Positions 10,764-21,899 of a DNA stretch of 64,000 nt are shown in pieces (position 1 is the first letter of the stretch; the number at the start of each line of letters is the position of its first letter). Position numbers and translations under genes: made by a program. This DNA comes from Antitrichia curtipendula. Its lineage: Eukaryota > Streptophyta > Bryopsida > Hypnales > Leucodontaceae. Where the stretch lies: positions 41,429,570-41,493,569 of the forward strand of contig OX579634.1 in assembly GCA_951230915.1 (NCBI GenBank), read 5' to 3'. The notes under the pieces are model-generated. The model was not told the origin of the DNA. It did no database searches and was given only the letters and a program-made list of their open reading frames with translations.

Positions 10764-13075
10764 TCAGAGTGTAGTCTGTTCAACGGGTGAAAGATGCCAG
10801 TCGAATGGCAGACCCCCAGGATGGACTCGTGTTTCATGGTCCTCTAAACTACGTATGTTGCTGGTCATGTGTGAGCCCCAGGAGTATTGTACACATCCCC
10901 AGCCCACAATTGAAATTCCTATAATTCCTATAAACAAGCCTGCTGTGACAGGGGAGTAGTAGAATTTAATCCATCCTATGGGCACTAGACTCACCAAGAA
11001 AGACAAGACCCCGAAAGCAAACAGTTGAAAGGAGCGTCGCCAGTCTGTCTCACATCTAATCCGCCAAAATGCTTCAAATGTCCGTCGTGGGAAAGGCGGC
11101 TTCAGAGCAGGGTTCTCTTTGTGATTCCTTATGAAGGCCTTACACCTGAACAAGTGAACGAGGAGAATTGGCAGCTAGTTAGAGGTGAGCTGGCGTATTT
11201 TTCCAAATTTGTTGATTGAAAATTCAATATCAGGCAAACTGCAGAGCTATATTTCATATACTTCTCTATTCGAAGTGGAAGTACAAGGAGGAACTGAAAC
11301 ATATCAATGAAACACTGATATATGATAGAGAACTAAGGATATTTGGCTAGTTTGGCTCAAAATCTCCCCGGAAACTGACCTGAACATGAAGTCTTCCTCT
11401 GCTTCCTCGTTTACATACAGTTTACCATTCTTCAGTATGCTGCCCAGGATGAGTGTGCATGTTACCATGGATATTGTCATGAGACCAACCACAAGCGCAG
11501 TCAAGACTCCGTAAAATGCAATCCATATGATTCCTACAGTGTCCGCGTCGAAAGCGAATTGGGTAAGTGTCACCACAGCAAAACCCGCAAAGAGAGCAGC
11601 CAAGCTCGAAACTGCTTTCAGTTGCTCTGATTTCTCTTCTACATCTCTCCGATTCTTTTCCACAAATCTGCATAAAAAATTCCGAAAAATAATCTCAGAT
11701 ATTACAGCAAGTGGTCCTGCCGTGATTGTCCACTTAGGAACAGTTGGGATGATTGATGTTCCAAAGATCGGCACGACTGGCATTTAATAAACGGACTGCT
11801 GGTTCACAAAACTCAAGAAAAATCTCAGAATTCAAGCTATTCAGAAGCAGCATATCAGATCTAGCATCTTACAATAATCCACTTTCGTCTGCCATTCAGG
11901 TTTTTCCAGTCTTTTGTAGCCCAATGTTCACTGTAGCCACACACTTGCAGTGAAACCTCATAGGGTGGACAAGACGGTCAGGTACTAAAATATCATTTGA
12001 AGTCCTTAGCTCTGGTGCTAGAAAACTCAAGGAATGAAAACAGGGAAGGTACTTCATTCAGAAATTAGCAATAAAATATACCTCATCCAGAGATATCTGG
12101 CATTCTCCACATGCCGCTGCTCTATATCTTCCTCTCGCCATCTGCATGCCCGCTTCCAAGTAAATGCCAGGATACAAATCCACAATGAACGAAAGTAATA
12201 AAAAGGCCAAGTAACACGAAATACTGGTCACATCATCAGGCCCAAGCACAGAATGACTTCCAGGTATTGAAGAAGGATCTGCAGCTCTGCAGTTCAAGTA
12301 ACAGAGCTGCAACTCATGCTACTATCCATACGTGGCTCGAATATACAAGTTGCAGAGGATCAGCATCGTAGGGTAGAAGACACTAAACCACGAGAGACAT
12401 CGTCACCTATAGGTACTGACCCCAGCTACAAACTGAAACTCATCTATTCATACTCTCGGTTGGCCTTCAACTAACAAAAGGTGCAAGCATGACTTGGCTA
12501 AATGCCTATTGCCAATGATATTCAAATGGAAGTGGGGTTGCCTACTGTCACTTATTGTGGTCTACAACCTCCCACTTTGAAATAGCATAAGAAAATCATA
12601 CACAATGATAAAAATTTGATCTCAGCAAATTTGGCTCATGCACCCAAAGTAGTCTCTCCAAGACTCTCTACTGATCTCCCAATGAAACCAGACTTCACAA
12701 AAATGCTGAAAGTGACGCAAATAGGATCCTCTACCTTATTCGCAAAACGAATCCAACACCTGCGTCTATTTCCCTTGCCTTGCAAAATCACCATTTCAGT
12801 GACAAACTACAGATATTATGAGTCTTAAACCCTAACAGCACATGTCTGAAGCACAGGAAGAGGGAGACACAAAAAAAGTACCTGAGCTCCAACTCTCGCA
12901 TATCTTTTTCTTGCTCCCGCCATTCCCTTTCCTCCCGTCTATAATCGAGATCCTCACATCGCCACGTCCGGTCTTCATCCCGCCAAGACCGATCCTCCTC
13001 TCGCCACTTGCTCGACATCCCCGTGTCGAAAGCGGTGAAGAGGACTTGCATAGCGTCCATGGCAGAGGACCCCAT
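10764..13075 (-). CDS. ORAI-like (CRAC-type) calcium channel homologue
   Basis: ORAI proteins are small four-helix plasma-membrane channel subunits that assemble as hexamers. My model has five exons: 13075-12882, 12286-12082, 11956-11883, 11667-11380 and 11145-10764, giving 380 residues with agreeing phases. Exon 3 uses weak splice sites and is the least certain. The N-terminus is cytosolic, with RED/DRxW repeats (KWREEDRSWRDEDRTWRCED). An extra hydrophobic segment follows (SCYLAFLLLSFIVDLYPG). Then comes the ORAI core. TM1 is preceded by LKAVSS and reads AALFAGFAVVTLTQFAFD. TM2 is IAFYGVLTALVVGLMTISMV. A loop with acidic residues follows, then TM3 (LSFLVSLVPIGWIKFYY) and TM4 (AGLFIGIIGISIVGWGCV). 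By eye alignment with animal ORAI1, the selectivity-filter Glu of TM1 is Gln here and the TM3 Glu is Ser. Start is the first ATG. An unrelated four-helix membrane protein is the main alternative. Confidence 0.75.
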
Positions 13076-15328
<2,253 letters not shown>

Positions 15329-15456
15329 AACTAATTTATTTATTTTCTTTAATATTATATGAATGAAGAATGAATTTTTTATAATGTTGATTTTGAGTGT
15401 ACCTAATATGAACCTTTCGCCTAGATTATTCATGTTTCTAGGTAAGAATCTATACT

Positions 15457-15519
15457 AATTTGTTTAGCATGTATTTCTTGACACCTCCATAACTTCAAGA
15501 AATACATGCTAAACAAATT
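15457..15519. repeat. Perfect 25-bp inverted repeat with 13-bp loop
   Basis: The left arm AATTTGTTTAGCATGTATTT (continuing five bases) at 15457-15481 is the exact reverse complement of 15495-15519. A related single arm occurs near 10030. It could be the core of a small transposon or a transcribed hairpin. Confidence 0.85.
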
Positions 15520-15779
15520 TAAAGTCTTTTTTCTTTGAATAATTGCTAATAACCTCTATAGTTTATTTTAGGTGTAGCTAATTATATAGATCTTTTCTGT
15601 GTTATATAGAACTAAGGTGCATATATTTGTTTACAAACCTTTCATGGAGACCGACTAGTATGAAATATCTTCTCAAGAGAAAGTTGTGAAGCACAAAATG
15701 TCACTTCCTAGTATGAATGATAAAAATACCTATTTTTTTGTAGATAAAAAAGTTACAAACTTTCAACAAATATTTTGGA

Positions 15780-16080
15780 ACCAGCTATACAAAAACTTTT
15801 GGTCCAACTACTAGCCATATCGTTGTTGCACAACTTGATGTGACATGCACCCACTACAAGATGTAGAGTTTTGCATGCGATATCCAATTTAGATCATCAT
15901 GCATCATCCCCTTCCACATAATTTTTAGGAATCTCTGTTTGCTCAATAACAATCAACTCTTCACAAACAAACTCTCAAAAATGCAATCACCAAAACTTCA
16001 AGAAGGTGAAGGTGAATTTTCAGTTGAGCTAATAGACATAGTGCAGCACATGCATTATTGCACAACTTGGTATGAGATGC
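15780..16080 (+). repeat. Dispersed repeat, TTGTTGCACAAC family, copy 1
   Basis: Contains GGTCCAACTACTA, TTGTTGCACAACTTGATG, ACATGCACCCACTACAAG and CAATCACCAAAACTTCAAG. The same blocks, reordered or partial, occur at 21310-21520 and 40655-40935, and in reverse orientation at about 46071-46480. I read it as a degenerate tandem or dispersed unit. No coding frame. Confidence 0.7.
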
Positions 16081-16084
16081 ACCA

Positions 16085-16395
16085 CCTAAGGTAGGAGGTT
16101 CTAAAAGCACACAGGCTCTAAAACCACCCACCTCCTCAAATGTATACTATTTGTACATGTAGATTTTTTGTAGCCTTCAACAATGTACAAACAATGTATA
16201 TTTTAGGGGTGGGCAATTTTAAAGCCCTATGCCATTTCCACTTCAAAATTTTGTAACTAATTCCACAAAGCTCCAAAAAATATGAAACAACTTAGTTTAG
16301 ATGCCAATTCCACTTGTCTTTCAAGGAAAAATTACTCAAAAATATTTCAAGAAGCTTCAACTCCCCAAAATCCAGTTTCAACCCTTAGGTGGGTG
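16085..16395 (+). repeat. Dispersed repeat related to 61190-61555 and the fold-back at 61790-62860
   Basis: Begins CTAAGGTAGGAGGTTCTAAA and includes GCACACAGGCTC, AACAATGTAC, AACTAATTCCACAAAGCTCC, AATATGAAACAACTT and GATGCCAATTCCACTT. All recur in order at 61190-61540 and, more diverged, at 61790-62098. No coding capacity, so probably a non-autonomous DNA element. Confidence 0.75.
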
Positions 16396-16924
16396 ATTTA
16401 AGGTAAACCTGCCTATGACAAGTAGACCACCTAATACGGACATCTACAAAACCACCCATTACAGCCTTACCTCAACCCATTTCAGATTTTTATCAATAAA
16501 TGAGATTATGACTTCATTAGGTTGGTTAGTGGCCAAAATCAATGCTTTGGGAGATGGCCATGGAGTTATTAGTGACTGTCATAGGACACTTACACCTTTC
16601 TAGTGTAAACTTGTCATAGAAAGTTATTTTTTTTATTCCTTCATGTCATGACCATGTTAGAAAATATGGTGATTGCTTTAGGTGGTAAGATGACCATTAT
16701 AGAAACACTTTTTGCTGATTTGGGGTAGTCTATAGATTCTTTTAGACCAATTGGGCAGAACACTTCAGAAATTCATAACTAATTCATACTTTGTCCAAAA
16801 AATAAAATTCCAGTTTCTTCCTTCATTTCTCAGATTTGTCTTTGTATGAAAAAAAATCAGAATTTTTTTGGTAATGGCAACATGACAAATCAGTTATTTT
16901 GCCTGTCATAGGTAGGTTTACCTT
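16396..16924. mobile_element. Candidate MITE with 22-bp terminal inverted repeats
   Basis: AAGGTAAACCTGCCTATGAC at the left end is matched by the reverse complement of GTCATAGGTAGGTTTACCTT at the right end, with one mismatch. The interior of about 490 bp has no convincing frame. I could not assign a target-site duplication or superfamily. It abuts the repeat at 16085-16395 and may be part of it. Confidence 0.55.
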
Positions 16925-17057
16925 ATAGACCTACCTTATAAGTCTTAAAATGCTGCATAAAATGCCACAAGCAATATCCAGTCCCCACATTTACTCCATA
17001 GCCATGAATTCTTCACGCCAAGCTTCCAAAACTAAACACGCGCAGACACCGAAACCT

Positions 17058-19256
17058 TCAAGGATTGGAAGCAGGCACCATCATCCACCTCTCGAGAAGC
17101 TCCACGAACTTTGCCATCGCCGCATGCGAAGAGCCTTCTTTCGCAACAGCCTTCCTCGCTGCCTCCTCGAGCTTCCTCGAGTTCGCCCTTATGGCATCCA
17201 ACTCGGGATCCAATCCCTCTCTCGACACCATCTTCCTCACCTTCCGTTCGATTTCATCTGTCGCAACAACAGCTTCTCGCACCTCCAGCTCCATCCCGAC
17301 TTTCCAAACGTGCACAATATAGTGCGCATTCGTGGTCTGGTCTCCGAATCTCGGCCACGCCAGCATCGGCACTCCATACGCGATGCTCTCGATGGTAGAG
17401 TTCCATCCGCAGTGCGTGAGAAACGCAGCTGTCGCGGGATGGGAGAGAACGGCTGCTTGCGGCGCCCAGGTAACAAGTAATCCACGGTTTTCGATTTTGA
17501 GCGCAAACTTTGGGAACCACGTCTCAAATTCCGCCTTCTCCTCGTCCACGATGGTGTCGGCTCGAATCACCCACAGGAAGGAAGCGTTGCTTTGTTCATG
17601 ACCGGAAGCAAGTTCTCGGATCTGAATGATGGAGATCGTGGCCAGGCTCCCGAACGAGACGTATAGGACGGAATTAGGGGTTTGTGTGTCCAGCCAAGAG
17701 AGGACGCCAGGTTCTTCTTCTCGGAGTGCACTGCCAGTTCCCGCCCCGGCCAAGACCAGAGGGCCTACAGCGAACACACGGGAGTTTATGTCAATGACGT
17801 CGAGAACTTCCCCCTCTAAGTCGTGGAACGTGTTGAAGAGGATGCATTCACAGTCAGGAAGAAGTGGACTTTGTATGTCGCGATGGATTTTGAGGAAGTA
17901 GTCATCGAGATCGGCGAGGGTGTGAGTTGGGAGGTCTTGGACTTGCAAAGTCGGGGAGACGCCAGGAATGTGGGACGCCACTGGGGCTTGGCGAGCGGTT
18001 GTTTCGGCGTGACTTCGAGGGGAACTTAGCATTAGACTACTTTCGTTCAAGGAGGGAGTGCAATCGGGTGGAGGAGGTGGCAATGGGAGAAGCCTTGAGG
18101 ATATAAGGACTGGGAGGTTGAAGACGCATTGTTTGGAAATGGCGGAAGGTGTGGCCAGACCGACCACGGGAATACCTAGCTTTTTCGCAATGGCGTGCAC
18201 AGCCGACATTCGAATGTCCCGGATGATGCAGGTGATGTTTGGGGGGTGCAAGGTCAGGAGAAGCGCCTCCAAGATGGGACCCATGCTCAAGGTCTCCCGA
18301 TTGAACTCCTGGAAGTTGCGCGCGAGGCGAAGATCGGCGGGGAGACCGTCAGACATCGAGACGAACTCGATCCCTTTGCTGCACAATTAGGGTTACAAGG
18401 TCACAAACCTTGCAAGCAGTCCATGAGTTTTTAGAATTCTTCTTGTGAATTACGACTACGAGATTAGAATCCTCTCTAGCAGTACAGGAGTGTGTAGAAA
18501 TCTCCTAGTGAATAAGGGTTACGACGTTGGAAATCTTTGAAGCAGAACATGATAGTTTAGAATCCTTCTACTGAATTAGGGCTACGACGTTAGAAATCAA
18601 TCAAGCAGTAGAATTCTTCTCGTGAATTAGGGTTACCACGTTAGAAATCATTCAAGGAGTACATGAATGTTTAGAGCGCAAGACCTCTACTAGATTCTAC
18701 TCCAAAGTTGCTGTCACACCTTTTCTTTCAGTCTTCATCACCTCTGATTAGGCCCAGCCCAGTCCCACGCCAACCAAGTAGCGCAAAGTAGCTTAGTTAC
18801 TAAATTCCTGCAATGTCAGCAAATTGGTGCTAACACCGCAGTTAGCTAATTCGTGCTACTTCGTCGACGCGGAGCCTCATGAAATTTGACAACATGCTTA
18901 TGAACATCAGAATTCACATGAATTACAAAAGTCGTCATCAGAGTCTCAATATTGTAGCCCGACACCGTTATTAACTCTCAAACGGGACCGGAGCTCTCTC
19001 AAGAAACCAATTCAAGCTAGCTATACTCAAATGTTCGTAGTGCTTACTCGGGGAGCTCCATGGCCGTAGCTTTGTCAGAGCTCCGGGATTTCATCATCTG
19101 CTTGTGGTTATGGTCGGTGTTGACGAAAGTGATGCGGAAGCCCAGGGCCAACAGCTGCTGCGCCAGTTGCCAGGCAGGAGTGACATGACCTTGGGAAGGA
19201 AGCGGGACGACCACAATGTGCCCCCGAGTCGTCCTCGCCTTCTCATTCGGAGCCAT
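17058..19256 (-). CDS. Family 1 UDP-glycosyltransferase, copy A
   Basis: Transfers a sugar from a UDP-sugar to a small acceptor in the cytosol; the acceptor cannot be told from sequence. Two exons, 19256-19048 and 18378-17058, give 509 residues, a normal length for plant GT1 enzymes. The junction (GA|GTAAGC to TTGTGCAG|C) restores LPDKGIEFVSMSDGLP. The N-terminal GHVTPAWQLAQQLL carries the catalytic His (residue 24), and the expected Asp partner is in CIIRDIRMSAVHAIAKKLG. The C-terminal PSPG box is complete: WAPQAAVLSHPATAAFLTHC, then GWNSTIESIAYGVPMLAWP, ending FGDQTTN. The last residue is Gln, as in glucose-using members, though this does not prove specificity. One oddity is SGHEQSN where the family and copy B have SGLEQSN. 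The frame is intact, so it is probably functional. The start is the first ATG of the exon-1 frame after an upstream region unlike protein. Confidence 0.92.
18400..18690. repeat. Intronic minisatellite of UGT copy A
   Basis: Around five units of about 60-65 bp built on TTAGAATTCTTCTCGTGAAT, then TAGGGTTACGACGTTAGAAA and TCAAGCAGTACATGA. One unit is shortened. The same array in copy B has an extra unit. Confidence 0.8.
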
Positions 19257-19284
19257 CTCCCTCTCCCGAATCTTGCTGAAAACT

Positions 19285-19560
19285 GAGCAAGAGAGTGAGC
19301 TATAATACCGAAGAATGCAAGTCTTGCTGCAAAGACTCGTGCAACATGCGGACACTAAGCTACAGTTACAGAATGTAATTCCTTGCTGTGAAAACTCGTG
19401 CAGCACGCAGGGAAGCAACAGACTGAGCAATTGATACCGAGAAATGCACGCTTTGCTGCAAAACTAATGCCAATCGCAGAGAGGCAAGATTCTGAGCAGC
19501 TGGCAGGGAAGAATGCAAGTTTGTAATGGCAGCAAGGCTCACCTAGTGAGAAAATTCAGC
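19285..19560. repeat. Degenerate tandem repeats upstream of UGT copy A
   Basis: Units of roughly 55-90 bp centred on GAATGCAAGTCTTGCTGCAA and related text (AATGCACGCTTTGCTGCAAA) recur three to four times in the promoter/5' UTR. The same occurs upstream of copy B at about 43455-43730. Confidence 0.6.
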
Positions 19561-20025
19561 AAGCAAGCGCCGCAGCCGACCCTGTACAGCATGATCTGGC
19601 TGCAAAGTCACGAGAGCATGACTCCTGGCTGGCAGTTGATGTGACGAAAGAGTGATGACAACTGCCCTGCAGTTGCTTGCAAGTTCCAATCCTACAAAAC
19701 CGACAAGAAGATCTCTTCAGAGGTATGACGACCCATAATCATCACACCTACAAGATATGCACAAGCAGAACATGAGAGCATGGTGATTGTTGTTGATTTT
19801 TGGTATAGATGTGCACAATATTTTGAAATTTCATATCTTTTTGATAAAGTATCCAAACAATGCCTGTCAATCCTGGAAGGACAAGGCCTATGATCAAGAT
19901 ATTCAACCAAAAAGTATCAGGTTTAGGAATGGATGGGTGTAGTCTTCGTACCTACAATTTCTCTAAAAGTCATTTGTGTGCCTCTTCTTGACTACGTAAT
20001 TGTTGTAGGGTTAAACCCTAAGAAC

Positions 20026-20188
20026 AGCCCCACAGCTACACGGGGAAGCAACACTGTAAACGTTTTGCACCATTGATCTTCTGCATCATTAGAAGATCAA
20101 TGGTACAGAACGTTTACAGTGTTGCTTCCCCGTGTAGCTGTGGGGCTAGAGCGTAGCTGTGGGGCTAGAGCGTAGCTGTGGGGCTCTG
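20026..20188. repeat. Near-perfect 57-bp-arm hairpin plus 19-bp tandem repeat
   Basis: The arm starting AGCCCCACAGCTACACGGGG at 20026 pairs with 20091-20146 over about 57 bp with two mismatches, leaving an 8-nt loop (GCATCATT). Immediately after, a 19-bp unit (GTAGCTGTGGGGCTAGAGC) is repeated three times, copying the end of the arm. If transcribed it would form a miRNA- or siRNA-like precursor. A miniature transposon is equally possible. Confidence 0.9.
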
Positions 20189-20385
20189 CTCTACTCTAAT
20201 GACCCAAGTGACCATTTTCTAGTTGCTGCCCCTCTTTTTTGAGTTGCCCGTTCCTAAATTTTGAGTTCTTTTAGCAATAAAATTATTTCTAGAGAATAGG
20301 CTAGGATATGATTTCAATGGAGATAGCTTCATGAAATTTTGAGTTAGACTCCACTTTGTGGATTTTTAAAAAGTTGAGTGGTGTA

Positions 20386-21240
20386 CAGTCAAACCTCGAT
20401 AAGTGTTAGGGGTTGGGAGCATACTTTTAGTTAACACTTAGACACTAGTAACACATAACACTTATAGAAGGTGATGCCGATGATTTGTAACACTTATAAA
20501 AAATAACACTTAGAAGAATTAAAAAGATAAATACATAATATTTATAGAAAAAATGGATGAAATTACAAAATATTGATTCATTATTCATCTAAGTCTGTTG
20601 AAAGAATGAATCAATAGTACTTTGGTGAGTTTCTGCTACACGCCAACATTCTATTTCCTTTTCTAGTGCTTCAATATTCCTAATAGATAACATGGTGTCA
20701 AAGTTTGAAGAGCACTACCTACATCTTTAAAGCCTACAACCTCTTCTACTATATCGTGAGGATTAGCTTCATCAGGATTACTATCTTCGTGTTCACTACC
20801 TTGTTGTTGAGATGGAAGCATTTCAATCATTTCTTCATCAGTGGGCTGATAAGGGTTATTCAAATCAAACTCGAACTCATAATTTAAATACTCTTGAACA
20901 TTCATGTTAGGGGTCTTAGTCTCAGAAGATATCAAACTTAGTTGTTCCAATACATCTACCTATCAATTTGTTTCTAGAATGGAAATCTAGAGTCACTTTG
21001 CAACTAGAAACTATTATTTTTACCTCAAAATTATTCTCCCCTCAAGTGATGATTCTTATAAAAAGCCTTTTTTTGGAAACTTATCACTTATTGAGGTAAA
21101 ATTAACAAAGTCGGGAGCATGACATTGCGTAACACTTAACACATAACACTTACTAGTCTTAATTTTAAGGGAGCGGAAATCTCCATAACACATATAGAGT
21201 TTTAACACTAATCAAGGTAACACTTATCGAGGTTTGACCT
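20386..21240. mobile_element. Pogo/Emigrant-like Tc1-mariner element, internally deleted
   Basis: The left end is CAGTCAAACCTCGATAAGTG and the right end is the reverse complement, CACTTATCGAGGTTTGAC. TA dinucleotides flank it at 20384-20385 and 21241-21242, as expected for a Tc1/mariner target duplication. CAGTCAAACCTC-type ends are characteristic of the pogo group (Emigrant/Lemi1 in plants). Subterminal regions repeat AACACTTA many times. Length is 855 bp, too short for an intact transposase. Confidence 0.82.
20589..20950 (-). pseudogene. Remnant of the C-terminal tail of a pogo/Tigger-type transposase
   Basis: A frame from 20950 reads an acidic tail (YQPTDEEMIEMLPSQQQGSE) ending in FKDVGSALQTL. 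After a frameshift near 20690 it continues as RNIEALEKEIECWRVAETHQ and STIDSFFQQT before a TAG at 20589. Acidic tails ending with short glutamine-rich motifs are seen in pogo/Tigger-like transposases. The DDE catalytic core is absent. The element was therefore deleted internally and is non-autonomous. Confidence 0.6.
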
Positions 21241-21309
21241 TATTGTGTAGTTCACGACTCATGATTTTTGGTTTAGCTTAGGCATGAACTGCAAAATAGT
21301 CTATAGTTG

Positions 21310-21520
21310 CAAGTCTCAATCTTCCATGGTTGTTGCACAACTTAATGTGACATGCACCCACTACAAGCTATAGAATACTACTTACAATACCCAACTTAGA
21401 TCATCTTGCATCCCTTGCAACGTGAATACCAATAGTCCAACAACCATCAATTCTTTGTGTCAAGCTTCAAAAACACACAAACATTGAAATCTTCAATCTA
21501 AATTTTTGGTACAACTACTA
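21310..21520 (+). repeat. Dispersed repeat, TTGTTGCACAAC family, copy 2
   Basis: GTTGTTGCACAACTTAATG and ACATGCACCCACTACAAG match copies at 15830 and 40780. Its tail (GTCAAGCTTCAAAAACACAC, then CATTGAAATCTTCAA) matches the 3' flank of UGT copy A just before its stop codon. Confidence 0.7.
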
Positions 21521-21763
21521 TTAATTTTAGGAATAAGAAGTGCTTAAATCCTGTCATCTTAAATACCATAAAGATCAAGCTTCTATGCTAGCTAGCTTAC
21601 CAAGGTGATCGAGCCCTTTGCATTCGTAAGCAGCTCATTGAATCTCATGTATATTTAATTTTCTGCTGGTTGAGTACCTTCAATCGTAAGACTGTCCGTT
21701 TAATTTCCCAGTCCAGAAATAGACGTTCATAAGGCAAGGCAGGCGCTAGCTTAATTTCGATCA

Positions 21764-21889
21764 GTGGCTCGAAGTTTCGCATCTCGCACCGTCCCATTGC
21801 AGAACGTACTGACGACTCCGCGCGCAACTGGCAGCGAGCTGCTTCAGCATCACCTCACCATGACCACCGCCCACAGGGTGATCGCAGCA
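21764..21889 (+). CDS. Candidate first exon with targeting-peptide look, gene not identified
   Basis: An open frame ends at a perfect GCA|GTAAGG donor at 21889. It encodes ARSFASRTVPLQNVLTTPRA and HHLTMTTAHRVIAA, rich in Arg, Ser and Thr and poor in acidic residues, like an organelle presequence. The only ATG in frame is at 21860. No following exon was found. Confidence 0.25.
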
Positions 21890-21899
21890 GTAAGGCTTT

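Larger units (their letters stand above)
16999..19985. repeat. Segmental duplication, copy A (UGT gene plus flanks)
   Basis: Similarity to 40905-44135 runs from CCATGAATTCTTCA downstream of the gene, through both exons and the intron, to TTTCTCTAAAAGTCATTTG upstream. Both copies have the same orientation. Confidence 0.85.

Noticed and set aside
17111..18434. Plus-strand and alternate minus-strand open frames over UGT copy A (also 41107-42522 over copy B)
   Set aside because: They are shadows in the GC-rich UGT exons; the minus-strand UGT frame carries the conserved motifs.
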